From JAADHX01 sp964569385 (GTDB lineage: Bacteria; Actinomycetota; Acidimicrobiia; Acidimicrobiales; Poriferisodalaceae), in the NCBI GenBank assembly GCA_964569385.1, contig CAZMUM010000026.1, forward strand, positions 12,638 through 76,637: DNA of 64,000 bases, written 5' to 3'. Shown one piece after another: positions 1 to 8,478 of the stretch (its first letter is position 1; each line of letters opens with the position of its first letter). The position numbers and the translations under genes were made by a program. The notes beneath the pieces are model-generated. The model did not search any database. It was not told where the DNA came from and saw nothing but the letters and a program-made list of their open reading frames with translations.

Positions 1-4
1 GAGG

Positions 5-706
5 ATGTCAAAGCGTGTTCGTCGTCACGTCAATGTGGCAGGTACTGGAATCGTCGTCGCGCTCGTTGTCTACCTTGTACTCGGCCAAACGCCGGAGTTG
101 TGGCAAGAGTTGTCCTTCGGGACCAAGGCCGAAGACACTCATTGGAAACTCAGCGTGGCGTTGGCGTCTGCGGCCTCGATACTGCTGGCAGCGACCCTGA
201 CGGTCGGACCTATCAGAGTGTTGCGCGGCGGCGCACCTGCGGTCCACTTGCCCATTCGGAGAACTCTCGGAGTGTGGACCGCCGTCTTTGCCTCGGCGCA
301 CGTTGTATTCGGGTTGACGATTCACACCGTAGGAATCAGAATATGGACGCCCTTTACCGTTGGCCTTGATTCTTCGGGAGCGCGGATCTTTACCGTCGTG
401 GTTTGGTTAGGGCTGTTTTCGCTAGTGTTGCTCGTTGGGTTGGCTGTGATTTCGCGATCCGTCTCGATGAGACGATTCGGGTCCAAACGATGGAAGGCCT
501 TGCAGCGAAGCTCGTACGCTGCTTTCATCGCAATACTTGGTCACATGCTCTTGATCCAACGACATGAGCAGCGGCTCTCCCGCCACATTGCCATAGCCCT
601 TCTGCCCTTCGTGGTTGTATTCGTAATGCAGATCGCCGCCTTCGTTCGAACCCGCAAAACCACCCCTGTCACCGGCAAACGGTCGCCCGCAGCCGTTTCC
701 CGGTGA
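5..706 (+). CDS. Ferric-reductase-like transmembrane domain protein
   Basis: A 233-residue integral membrane protein with about six hydrophobic segments (near residues 10-27, 48-68, 85-107, 125-150, 170-185, 195-215). Histidines lie inside helices (FASAHVVFGLTIH near residue 97, ILGHMLLIQRHEQ near residue 178), the arrangement expected of haem-ligating helices in the ferric reductase/MsrQ (YedZ) superfamily. It probably carries electrons across the cytoplasmic membrane; the partner is unknown. The ATG is only four bases into the window, so upstream partners and the ribosome site cannot be seen. The C-terminus is short and basic. Family assignment is moderate, substrate unknown. Confidence 0.6.
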   Translation: MSKRVRRHVNVAGTGIVVALVVYLVLGQTPELWQELSFGTKAEDTHWKLSVALASAASILLAATLTVGPIRVLRGGAPAVHLPIRRTLGVWTAVFASAHVVFGLTIHTVGIRIWTPFTVGLDSSGARIFTVVVWLGLFSLVLLVGLAVISRSVSMRRFGSKRWKALQRSSYAAFIAILGHMLLIQRHEQRLSRHIAIALLPFVVVFVMQIAAFVRTRKTTPVTGKRSPAAVSR

Positions 707-761
707 CAGAAGAGGTCTTTTGGGTTATCGCTCGAACGGAGTGAGGGGGAGAAGCCGGTTA

Positions 762-776
762 GCAACCGATGGTTGC
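762..776. terminator. Short hairpin between convergent genes
   Basis: GCAACC-GAT-GGTTGC is a perfect 6-bp stem with a 3-base loop lying between the convergent ends of the membrane protein and the response regulator. No T-run follows on either side, so a termination role is only positional. Confidence 0.3.
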
Positions 777-794
777 GGCGGTGTGGCGGAGTAC

Positions 795-1466
795 TCAGAC
801 GATTCGACGGCGATGCGCCCAATCGGTTAGTTCGTGTCGATTCGACAGTTGGAGTTTGCGCAGCACCGACGAGGCGTGGGTTTCGACTGTCTTGACCGAG
901 ATCGACAGTCGTCTGGCAATTTCTTTGTAGGCGAATCCCCTAGCGAGCAAACGCAGTACCTCACGCTCGCGTGCCGTTAGCTGATCGAGTTCCGGGTCAG
1001 ACGGCGTCGGAATTGTGTTGGCGAACGCGTCGAGAACAAATCCAGCCAGCCGTGGAGAGAACACGGCATCGCCATCGGCCACTCGTTTGACAGCATCGAC
1101 CAGGTCGGCCGGGCCGATGTTTTTTGTCACGTAGCCACGTGCACCTGCTCTGATGACGGCGATGACATCATCGGCTTGATCAGATACCGACAGAGCCAAG
1201 AACGTGGTGTCGATGTCGCGCCTAATGCAGCCCTCAATGACAGCAGGTCCGTTGCCTCCGGGCAGGTGCACATCGAGCAACACCACGTCTGGGTTCTGGG
1301 ACACGATCGCGTCGATGGCATCATCGACATCGGCTGCTTCGGCTACAACATCGACATGGGGTTCGAGCGCCGAGCGAATGCCGGATCGAACCAGTTCGTG
1401 GTCATCCACTATCACGACCCGAATTGGCCGCAACTGCTGGTCTGTCTTGGTGTTGGGCTGGATCAT
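795..1466 (-). CDS. NarL/FixJ-type response regulator (LuxR HTH)
   Basis: 223 residues. The N-terminal receiver has the acidic pair D21-D22 (VVIVDDHELVR) and phospho-acceptor D65 (VVLLDVHLPGG); the C-terminal LuxR/GerE helix-turn-helix reads LTAREREVLRLLARG then KEIARRLSISVKTVETH. It is a DNA-binding regulator activated by phosphorylation. Its ATG overlaps the stop of the upstream histidine kinase by four bases, so the pair is translationally coupled and almost certainly cognate. The regulon is not evident; the divergent PspC/LiaF-like gene at 2818 is the natural candidate target, suggesting an envelope-stress role. Confidence 0.93.
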   Translation of the reverse strand: MIQPNTKTDQQLRPIRVVIVDDHELVRSGIRSALEPHVDVVAEAADVDDAIDAIVSQNPDVVLLDVHLPGGNGPAVIEGCIRRDIDTTFLALSVSDQADDVIAVIRAGARGYVTKNIGPADLVDAVKRVADGDAVFSPRLAGFVLDAFANTIPTPSDPELDQLTAREREVLRLLARGFAYKEIARRLSISVKTVETHASSVLRKLQLSNRHELTDWAHRRRIV

Positions 1467-2677
1467 GAGGAGGGGTTCCTTGGCATGGTCATCTCGACTT
1501 CGGTTCCGTTTCCGATCGATGCGTGGATAGAGGCCGAACCGCCGAGGCGGTGCATACGACCCTCGATCGAATCGCGAATGCCTCTGCGGTCCGCAGGGAT
1601 TGCAGCAAGATCAAAGCCTGCTCCGGTGTCGCGAACGAAGACATCCACCGAGGCTGGTGCTACTTCGGCAAACACGTCGATCCGAGCAGACCCGCTGTGT
1701 TTGGCGGCATTGTGCATGGCTTCTCGGGCGGCCATGATCAGTCCGGAAATGGCGTTGTCGGCTTCGACATCGCCTACGACAACAACCTCGATCGGAATTC
1801 CGTGCAACTCCTCGACATGGGTCGCTGCCGTCTCGAGACCTTCCTTGAGTCGTTCGCTCAGTCCGACGCGGCCGTCTCCATGTAGCCACGAACGCAGCTC
1901 GCGCTCTTGACGGCGAGCCAGATTCACCATTGTCTGGGGGTCTTCTTGGTTTCGTTGGATCAGGGCCAACGTCTGAAGAACGGAGTCGTGCAACTGAGCG
2001 GCCAGCTCGCTTCGCTCTTCGGAGCGGACTCGGCGGCGCCGCTCGTCGAACAGTTCGTTAGCTGTTCGCCAGATCCAGGGCCCAAGCACTAGAGCCACAC
2101 CAAGCGACAGCACCACGGCTGCCAAAAGAATGTCGCGGGCGGCGCCAACGTCGAGGTTGAAGGCCAGCAACGCCACTATTCCGAGGATGGCCAGCAGCAA
2201 CCCGCCGCCGATTCGAGCGGCGATCCACGTTCGAGTTCCGTGTCCTCCAGTTACGCCGGTGGCGGCGCCCACGTCGAGGTCGGTCTGGTGGGCAGCCACT
2301 ACGAAACTTGCAGCGAGCGCAGCAATCGGCCATACCAGCGAATCGACGAACCCGAACCCGATGACCCGCGCGCCCAGAAGCAGGCCGAGAGTCGCCAGCC
2401 CGAGCCCGATCGTACGTTCAAGCTCGGCCGACTCAGGTGGCGACAGCGGCGTCAAGGGGTTTCGTTTCGCGATCTGGCTAAGCACCCACATGGCGAAGTA
2501 CAGGACGACCCCGAGGCCACCAGCGGTGCCGAGAACCACAAATGCCGCCCGTACGAACGAAACGTCAACAGTAAGCAGCTTGGCAATACCTGCTGCCGTG
2601 CCCGTCAGAACGCGAGCATCGACATCAGCTCGGTAGGCATGCCACCACGTGGGGCCATGGTTTCGACGGAACAACAT
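1463..2677 (-). CDS. PspC-domain sensor histidine kinase (HisKA_3/HATPase)
   Basis: About 404 residues from ATG 2677. The N-terminus carries a PspC-like segment with the TGTAAGIAKLL signature and a TM helix, then further TM helices in the membrane half. The HisKA_3 dimerisation helix has the phospho-acceptor near H230 (LAAQLHDSVLQTL), and the C-terminal HATPase has an N-box (REAMHNAAKHSG) and G-box (DTGAGFD). The open frame continues upstream to 3085, but that stretch is antisense to the divergent gene and non-homologous; ATG 2713 is a second possible start and neither has a clear SD. It is coupled to the response regulator by an ATGA overlap. Probably senses membrane or cell-envelope state. 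Confidence 0.88.
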   Translation of the reverse strand: MLFRRNHGPTWWHAYRADVDARVLTGTAAGIAKLLTVDVSFVRAAFVVLGTAGGLGVVLYFAMWVLSQIAKRNPLTPLSPPESAELERTIGLGLATLGLLLGARVIGFGFVDSLVWPIAALAASFVVAAHQTDLDVGAATGVTGGHGTRTWIAARIGGGLLLAILGIVALLAFNLDVGAARDILLAAVVLSLGVALVLGPWIWRTANELFDERRRRVRSEERSELAAQLHDSVLQTLALIQRNQEDPQTMVNLARRQERELRSWLHGDGRVGLSERLKEGLETAATHVEELHGIPIEVVVVGDVEADNAISGLIMAAREAMHNAAKHSGSARIDVFAEVAPASVDVFVRDTGAGFDLAAIPADRRGIRDSIEGRMHRLGGSASIHASIGNGTEVEMTMPRNPSS

Positions 2678-2817
2678 TGGGTCAATGATCGCGCTAACTG
2701 GCGCGTTTGGCATCAGGGACGGACCCCGAACTAACCCTGAGACCAATCGCCAATCCCAGGGATGGTTCAGGGTGGTTCCCGATGGCGATGATCTAATTGG
2801 GTTGTCACCATAGGGAC

Positions 2818-4098
2818 ATGGAAGAGTCCCCACCAATGACCGAACCGCCAGCCGCCCCGATGCAGGGTCCTCCGCCGCGCCGTCTAACCAGAAGCGCCGA
2901 TAGTCGCGTTGGCGGGGTTGCTGCTGGGTTTGCCGAGTACTTCGAAGTCGATCCAACTCTCGCTCGCCTGGCTGCGGTTGTGCTGTTAGTTGTTTCGTTT
3001 GGATCTGTTTTGTTGGCGTATGTGGTCCTGTGGGTCGTGTTGCCTTCGGCCGATGGCGACGCGGCTCTCGACCAGTTCGCGGCACGTCACCAGATGCCGC
3101 CGGGACTTACCAGCCCCCAGTGGGCGGGTGTCGACCGGAACAAGTGGGTAATTGGGGCCATCGTCGCCGTGTTGATCTTCAGTGGCGTGATCCTCGATGA
3201 TTGGGTCTTTGGCTCGGTCTCGATCGGCGGAGCGTTTCTCCCGGTTCTGCTCATCGGTGTCGGGGTTCTATTGATGACCCGGCGGGGCGGACCGCCTGCG
3301 GCGACCACGTCAGCGCACCCTAGCGCGCGGCCGCCGCCCCCAGCCGTGGCCAGTCCACCCGAAGACCAACCGCCCTCGCCATCATTTTCAGCCGATGGCG
3401 GGGACCCGCCCGTGCAGTACGAGCGCCTGACAGATGGTCTTCCCCAACCCGCTGCTCCGCCGAAGCCCCACGGGGTCATCACCCCCGTTGTTCTTAGCGC
3501 GATGCTGGCCAGCGCGGGCGTGATTCTACTGCTCGACCAAACCGAGATCATCGACGCATCACTCGGGCTTGGTGGCGCTGTCTGGTTGTTCCAAATTGGG
3601 ACCGGCCTTGTCGTTTCGGCCTTTAGGGGACGAGCACCGGGGCTGTTCTTGGTTGGTGTGTTGGTCTCCATAGGCACTTTGGCCGCTGGGATTGTCGACC
3701 CAATCATTGAACATGGATCTGCTGATCGAAGGATCGTTGTCACAGATATCGCCGACCTCGAGGACGAGTACCAGTTGGGAGCTGGTTCGTTGACGGTCGA
3801 TCTTTCCGAGCTTGACCTGAACGGCCAGACCCGGACCGTGGATGTTGGCTTGGCGGTCGGCGAGCTCAGGGTCTACCTCCCCGATGAGGCCAACCTTGAG
3901 GTTAATCTTGAGAACACGATCGGGGATTTAACCTGGCGAGATTTCGCCTCCGGGCCTGGGGGGACTGAACGTTCTCAAAACGAGGCCGGAATCAGGAACG
4001 AGTTCGACGTGTCAGTAGCGGGCGACCCTGATGGCGGAACCCTGATTATCCATATTCATGGTGGTATCGGAGCGGTCGTGGTTAGCCGTGTTCGATAA
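2818..4098 (+). CDS. PspC domain protein with LiaF-like C-terminal half
   Basis: About 426 residues. Residues 20-85 form a PspC domain (LTRSADSRVGGVAAGFAEYF followed by a membrane helix). A second TM pair, a Pro-rich linker, a third membrane block and a soluble beta-rich C-terminus (GAGSLTVDLSELDL, GELRVYLPDEANLEV) resemble the cell-wall-active-antibiotic-response domain of LiaF/YvqF proteins. It is divergent from the PspC histidine kinase, separated by about 140 bp, so it may be the membrane partner or target of that system. The frame opens at TTG 2797, but ATG 2818 after TAGGGAC is preferred; ATG 2839 is also possible. Confidence 0.8.
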   Translation: MEESPPMTEPPAAPMQGPPPRRLTRSADSRVGGVAAGFAEYFEVDPTLARLAAVVLLVVSFGSVLLAYVVLWVVLPSADGDAALDQFAARHQMPPGLTSPQWAGVDRNKWVIGAIVAVLIFSGVILDDWVFGSVSIGGAFLPVLLIGVGVLLMTRRGGPPAATTSAHPSARPPPPAVASPPEDQPPSPSFSADGGDPPVQYERLTDGLPQPAAPPKPHGVITPVVLSAMLASAGVILLLDQTEIIDASLGLGGAVWLFQIGTGLVVSAFRGRAPGLFLVGVLVSIGTLAAGIVDPIIEHGSADRRIVVTDIADLEDEYQLGAGSLTVDLSELDLNGQTRTVDVGLAVGELRVYLPDEANLEVNLENTIGDLTWRDFASGPGGTERSQNEAGIRNEFDVSVAGDPDGGTLIIHIHGGIGAVVVSRVR

Positions 4099-4339
4099 GT
4101 CGCTTCCCAGACACAAGCTCAACTTCGGTCCGCTCGTGTTCGCTATTGGGTTCGTCACGATCGGCATCTTGGCCCTGGCCGACGCCTCATTCGACGAAGG
4201 TGTGGCCTGGCTGTGGGGCGCAGCACTGGTGGTGCTCGGCATTGCAGGCGTGGCCACGGTCATCGACCGCCAACGGACCGCAGGCTCGACTCGAGAACGC
4301 GACTCGTCGGAGGATTCCGAAAGGCCGTTAGCCGACTAG
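4088..4339 (+). CDS. Small two-helix membrane protein
   Basis: About 83 residues from GTG 4088 (the frame is open from ATG 4058). Two hydrophobic segments (FGPLVFAIGFVTIGILALA and WLWGAALVVLGIAGVATVI) are followed by a short charged tail rich in Asp, Glu, Arg and Ser. It overlaps the stop of the PspC/LiaF-like gene, which suggests translational coupling and a shared envelope function. No family was recognised. Confidence 0.6.
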   Translation: MFDKSLPRHKLNFGPLVFAIGFVTIGILALADASFDEGVAWLWGAALVVLGIAGVATVIDRQRTAGSTRERDSSEDSERPLAD

Positions 4340-4347
4340 CGCTGCGG

Positions 4348-5820
4348 CTACGCGGTCGGATCGGTGATCTGACCAATAAACAGGGTTGCGCCACTTGTTT
4401 CGTCGATGATGCGGTAGAAAAACGGTCGGTCAAGTCTGACGAGAATGGGGGGCGCCGTCGTCCCGCTAACAAGTTTGAACACCGCCACCGTGCTGGCCGC
4501 GGCTTCGATTCCTTGCTCGTCCATCGCCACATAGGTTTGGTGCATAACTTGGTCGAGAACCAACTGGTCGACTGGTGCAATGTCAACCAGATTGCCGGGT
4601 TGATACAGATCTGAAAGGCCGAGGTCCTTCAAAGCGCCATCAAGTACGGTGCTCTTTCGAGTCTCGAACTTCGGGACGAACAATGCCGCACCAGCGGTTT
4701 GGTTCTCTGAGTATTCGTCAAATACCTCAGACAGCGAATCTGCGACCTCCTCAAACCGTCCGATATTGGGAAGTAAGAACTGGGCGGTCAACCCGCCAAC
4801 GTAGGTCTTTGTTGCTCCGACCCAGCCATCGCCTCTCGCTGCGGAGTCACTGCGGCCATGCATCAATGGAACTCGCACCTGCGTTCCGTCGAGCAATGTG
4901 AACGGTGCATCGCGAGTTGTGGCCGAATCGAACGGTTCCAGCCAAGAGGCTTTCAAATACAAGGCATTGACAAGGGCCAGAACCGTTGCAGGGTCGATCG
5001 CGCCATCGTCGATTAAGTCGACAATCTGGTTGTTGGTCGCGTCGGCAACGAACTTGTTTATCTCGTGCGCAACTGCGTCAGGATCGGGCTCGAAGTCGAC
5101 TTCGCGCAGCACAGGGCCATAGTTCGACCCTATTTCCTCGAGGTATTGCGGCCGAAACGGGAACCCGCGTTGGAGGTAGGCCGCGTTGGCGATTCCAATC
5201 GTGATGTCACCTGGATTGGTGTCCTCTTGGATTCCGAGTGGAACTCGGTTCTCAAGGTTCTGTTCAAGAGCATTCATAGAGGCGTGAAACGCTGCAGCGT
5301 CTGCGATGCGAAGTAACGCCTGTAGTTGGTCTGCGGCGGCACCGACCGCGCCCGGTTCCAGCATCGCCAGCGCGACCGCGACGCTGGTAGGGGACACGGT
5401 TAGGTTCGCGTTCGGATCCTCTAGGCGAAGTTGGGCGAACAGATCGAGCCCGAACGCCGTGATCGCCGCACCGGCAAGATCCGAAGCGCCTTCGGGAGGA
5501 AGCCGTTGAGCGACCAACACCACGCTCGACGGTTCCAACTCGACCGCACCGCCAGAAGAATCGACCTCTTCACCGTCGGCACTGGCAGTGCTGCTGCGAT
5601 CGTCTTTCAAGCTCAGCGCGGCAACTGCTCCCCCAAGAAGAGCAACCGCTGCTGCTAGTGCTAGCACGCGACGAACGGTCGATGACCGCGAGGTTCGTGC
5701 AGAGAGCGCGGACCATGTGTCGGGTACGTCCATTTGTTTGATGGCCTCGAGGCCATCAGAAGCGCGTGTTCCGAGCTGGTCTTCAAGGCTGTTTTGTTTG
5801 GCGATGTCGTCATTGGTCAT
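4348..5820 (-). CDS. Membrane-anchored serpin with anti-sigma-like N-terminus
   Basis: 490 residues from ATG 5820, which has GGAG seven bases upstream. Residues 1-60 are a cytosolic segment (GLEAIKQMDVPDTWSAL), then a TM helix (RRVLALAAAVALLGGAVAAL), then an extracytoplasmic serpin: NLTVSPTSVAVALAML (helix B region), ALVNALYLKASW, and a C-terminal RPFFYRI. The reactive-centre hinge reads EQGIEAAAST; counting from the hinge puts the scissile P1-P1' at Val-Ser, which would suit an elastase-like protease (inference). P14 is Ile instead of the usual Thr/Ser. The start overlaps the end of a broken sigma factor by about 11 bases, an arrangement typical of ECF sigma/anti-sigma pairs, so the N-terminus may once have been the anti-sigma domain. 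Confidence 0.88.
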   Translation of the reverse strand: MTNDDIAKQNSLEDQLGTRASDGLEAIKQMDVPDTWSALSARTSRSSTVRRVLALAAAVALLGGAVAALSLKDDRSSTASADGEEVDSSGGAVELEPSSVVLVAQRLPPEGASDLAGAAITAFGLDLFAQLRLEDPNANLTVSPTSVAVALAMLEPGAVGAAADQLQALLRIADAAAFHASMNALEQNLENRVPLGIQEDTNPGDITIGIANAAYLQRGFPFRPQYLEEIGSNYGPVLREVDFEPDPDAVAHEINKFVADATNNQIVDLIDDGAIDPATVLALVNALYLKASWLEPFDSATTRDAPFTLLDGTQVRVPLMHGRSDSAARGDGWVGATKTYVGGLTAQFLLPNIGRFEEVADSLSEVFDEYSENQTAGAALFVPKFETRKSTVLDGALKDLGLSDLYQPGNLVDIAPVDQLVLDQVMHQTYVAMDEQGIEAAASTVAVFKLVSGTTAPPILVRLDRPFFYRIIDETSGATLFIGQITDPTA

Positions 5821-6191
5821 CGAGATTCTCCATATCATTTCGAAGGTGGGCATGGGCGCGGTGCAACTGAACCCGCACCGAACCGGGCGATGTGTGAAGA
5901 ACCTCGGCTATCTCCGACGGTGTGAACTCGCCGATGCATCGCAAAGCCACGATTGAGCGTTGCTGGTCGGACAACCCCTCTAGAAGCGATAGGAACTCGG
6001 CAGTCGCGTGCGGCGCCGCCTCTTCTGAGTACTTGGTTGAACGCCTCAGATTCGGCATCGCTGGCGACATCAGGATCGCGTGCATAGGCGAATAGAGCGC
6101 GCCACAAACGAGGATGTATACGCCGATACGCGCCCTCGACTCTGTCAGCCGCCACAGTCTTCACAACACTACAGGGGTCATTGTGGGGCAA
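5810..6191 (-). pseudogene. Degraded ECF/SigX-like sigma-70 factor
   Basis: Two reading frames carry the two ends of one sigma factor. The upstream frame (6191 downwards) holds a region-2 start (AYRRIHPRLWRALFAYA, then VASDAESEAFNQVLRRG). The downstream frame, ending at 5810, holds region 4 (FLSLLEGLSDQQRSIVALR, FTPSEIAEVLHTSPGSV, QLHRAHAHLR). Between them only about 30 bases remain where an intact relative would have roughly 50-60 codons, covering the rest of region 2 and the linker, and the frame changes. This fits an internal deletion with frameshift rather than recoding, since the promoter -10-binding part is missing. The intact serpin gene overlaps its 3' end. Confidence 0.75.
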
Positions 6192-6236
6192 TTCGTAAAC
6201 AACGACCCCGTGTTTGAGTGCCGGGTTGGCGAGATG

Positions 6237-7286
6237 TCAGTCCGGCTGGATCGAGGGGGAGTCCAAGTGCGCAAGGTGAACAGTTGTTTGTGGGAATGGG
6301 ATTTCGATGCCGACCTCGTCGAATCGGTCCTTAATCATCTTGCGAAGTAAGCGGCCTGTGGCCCACTGTTCGGCCGGGTCGGTCTTGACCGCTAGTCGGA
6401 TACTGATGGCCGAGTCGCCAAGTTCTTGGACACCCCACACCTCAGGTTCCTCGAGGATCGTGGCCGCCTCGAGATTCTCGCGCCACAACACATCGGCGAC
6501 TTCTTTCAAAGTTTCCATGGCGAGGTCGAGGTCGGTGTCGTAAGCGACACCGATGTCGAGAACACTTCTGGCCCACAGTTGCGACATGTTGCCGACTCGG
6601 CGAATCTCGCCGTTTGGTACAACCCAAAGCACACCGTGAACGTCGCGGACTCGTGTTGTGCGCATCGACACCGCCTCGACGGTGCCGATGGCATCGCCGA
6701 CATCGACAACGTCGCCAACTCCGTACTGATCCTCGATGATTATGAAGATTCCGGCCAGGAAGTCGCGTACCAACGACTGGGCACCGAATCCAATGGCCAC
6801 ACCGGCAATCCCAGCCCCGGCAATGAGTGGTCCGAGGTTGATGCCGACTTCGCCGAGTGCGATGAGCAAAGCGAGTGTCCAGATCGTGCCAGCGGCAAGG
6901 CTCTTGAGAACAGCGTTGAGCGTCACGGCTCTTTGCCGGGAACGCTCAGACGATTGCGTCAGCTGTTCGAGGCGTTTCGCGGCCCGATGAGGCAAGAAGT
7001 CGGCCTTCTCAAGGCGATCCTTTTCGGCTTGGGTCGTTGCCGTTTCTCGGCGCGCGATGAGTTCGGTTATTGCCCCGTCGATGAATCGTTTGGCCAATCG
7101 GGCGAGAACCCAGGCCACGGCCAAGATGACAAGAATTGTTATTGGCTTCTCGACAACCCACTCCGATGCCTTGGCCGTCAGGTCAGAGTCGGTCCAGTCG
7201 TGCACAAGTTCACAAACTGTGCCAGGGTCACTACCGCACGCTGTCTGTAGATCGGCGAGGAGTTCGGCGCCAAGAGGTGTTGCCAT
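6237..7286 (-). CDS. MscS-family mechanosensitive channel
   Basis: About 349 residues from ATG 7286 (GTG 7304 is an alternative; neither has a clear SD). A first TM helix (KPITILVILAVAWVLARLA), a charged coiled segment, then the pore-lining helix region (GPLIAGAGIAGVAIGFGAQSL) and the beta domain (FLAGIFIIIEDQYGVGDVV, VVPNGEI) are all characteristic of MscS. It acts in the cytoplasmic membrane as a tension-gated channel that releases solutes on hypo-osmotic shock. It has three predicted TM helices and is close to typical single-module MscS length. Nothing in the neighbourhood changes that view. Confidence 0.93.
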   Translation of the reverse strand: MATPLGAELLADLQTACGSDPGTVCELVHDWTDSDLTAKASEWVVEKPITILVILAVAWVLARLAKRFIDGAITELIARRETATTQAEKDRLEKADFLPHRAAKRLEQLTQSSERSRQRAVTLNAVLKSLAAGTIWTLALLIALGEVGINLGPLIAGAGIAGVAIGFGAQSLVRDFLAGIFIIIEDQYGVGDVVDVGDAIGTVEAVSMRTTRVRDVHGVLWVVPNGEIRRVGNMSQLWARSVLDIGVAYDTDLDLAMETLKEVADVLWRENLEAATILEEPEVWGVQELGDSAISIRLAVKTDPAEQWATGRLLRKMIKDRFDEVGIEIPFPQTTVHLAHLDSPSIQPD

Positions 7287-7364
7287 TGAGTGATGGTCGC
7301 GCACCGATGCCGCTTCGGTTGTGATGGTCGGCCATAGTTATGAACCAGACCGAGGGGACTCCAG

Positions 7365-7883
7365 ATGAACGAATCGTTGCCAATGAGTGCAATTGATACC
7401 GTGCTTACGAAACGAGATGTACGCCACTACCAGAACACACCGGTATCGGTCGAACATCGCGAGCGGCTCATTCAGGCCGCACGAATGGCCGGAAGCGCCA
7501 AGAACGCCGAAGTAAATCGTCTAATGCTCATCGATGATGCTGAGGTGGCCGGGCGTCTCGCTGGGGCTGGCGACTTCTCGGCCTGGATCGGGTCGGCTCC
7601 GCTGATCATCGGTTTCGTAACGCCCTTTGACTTTGACCGTCCATTCGACGTCGGGCGCATGGCTCAAAACATCATGATCGTGGCCCATTCCCTGGGTCTT
7701 GCCACCTGCCCGGTCACCTTGCACCACGAGGACACGACACGCGAGATCCTTGGCCTTCCCGACGATCACCACATGATCATGGTTGTCACCGTTGGGTACC
7801 CAGTAGCTGGCGCGCCGCCGTCGCCGTTGAAGCGCGTGAGGGTCGGGTCCGACGAACTAGTCCACGAGAACGCCTGGCGATAG
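7365..7883 (+). CDS. Nitroreductase-family FMN flavoprotein
   Basis: 172 residues. The N-terminal TKRDVRHYQNTPV motif is the FMN phosphate-binding RRSVR-type signature of nitroreductases. Later motifs are DVGRMAQNIMIVAHSLGLATCPV (helix at the dimer/FMN interface, given here in part) and a C-terminal VTVGYPV. It reduces a nitro group, quinone or similar acceptor using NAD(P)H; substrate cannot be told. GAGGGG lies about ten bases before the ATG. It stands alone between the divergent MscS gene and a convergent hydroxylase gene. Confidence 0.88.
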   Translation: MNESLPMSAIDTVLTKRDVRHYQNTPVSVEHRERLIQAARMAGSAKNAEVNRLMLIDDAEVAGRLAGAGDFSAWIGSAPLIIGFVTPFDFDRPFDVGRMAQNIMIVAHSLGLATCPVTLHHEDTTREILGLPDDHHMIMVVTVGYPVAGAPPSPLKRVRVGSDELVHENAWR

Positions 7884-7898
7884 AGCCGAGCGCGATCT

Positions 7899-8375
7899 CT
7901 AAGTCTCGGCAACGGTGCCAAAGACATGGTCCCACCACGGAACCGTGACCCCAAAGTTCGATCTGGTGGCTTCCTCGTGGTGCACCCGGTGATGCTCGAC
8001 CCTGGCCTCGTTGACCGTTGCTGGCCAGTGGTGAATGCGCCAGTGCATGGTCTCATAGACCGAGTAACCAACGGTGAAACCGACCCATCCGGCCCAGATT
8101 TCGCGGCGACGGACCATCACTGGAACACCAGAGCTAACTGCGGCCACGGCCAGGTGTCCAACCAACCGAAGGAACAGCGACGTCTTTAGCGGCTCGCGAT
8201 GATGCGACCGATGTTCAGCAGCAACCAATCGAATCGTTGCTCGGTGGGCCCGACCGCCTAGAACCGGACGGGTGCGTGCGCTCCTAGGGTGAAACGCGCC
8301 GCGGTGCACGACGTACTCGGTACCCGTCCACAGGACCCAACCCAAGGCGGTCGCTGCGATTTGTCGCTGTCGCAT
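7899..8375 (-). CDS. Fatty acid hydroxylase / carotene hydroxylase-family membrane di-iron protein
   Basis: 158 residues. Histidine boxes of the membrane di-iron hydroxylase superfamily are present: EYVVHR near residue 20, HRSHHR near residue 56, and HHRVHH near residue 128, with hydrophobic stretches between them (LVGHLAVAAVSSGVPV and WAGWVGFTVGYSVYE). It is short, about the length of CrtZ-type beta-carotene hydroxylases, and would insert hydroxyl groups into a lipid or carotenoid. No carotenoid or sterol genes are nearby, so the substrate is open. Confidence 0.75.
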   Translation of the reverse strand: MRQRQIAATALGWVLWTGTEYVVHRGAFHPRSARTRPVLGGRAHRATIRLVAAEHRSHHREPLKTSLFLRLVGHLAVAAVSSGVPVMVRRREIWAGWVGFTVGYSVYETMHWRIHHWPATVNEARVEHHRVHHEEATRSNFGVTVPWWDHVFGTVAET

Positions 8376-8478
8376 GGCCTAAGTGTGCCCTCTATCGCCG
8401 CGTATGTAGTTGCGCCGGCCGAGATGCACCGGTCGCGCTGGGCTGATGCGGTGTTTGGATCTAGGATCATCGCTGAAT

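Noticed and set aside
2678..3085. N-terminal extension of the PspC histidine kinase
   Set aside because: It overlaps the divergent PspC gene by more than 260 bases and is basic low-complexity sequence; ATG 2677 or 2713 is preferred.
5976..6060. Possible recoding or Sec event in the sigma-factor gene
   Set aside because: The two halves are in different frames and roughly 50-60 conserved codons are missing, so deletion plus frameshift is the simpler reading.
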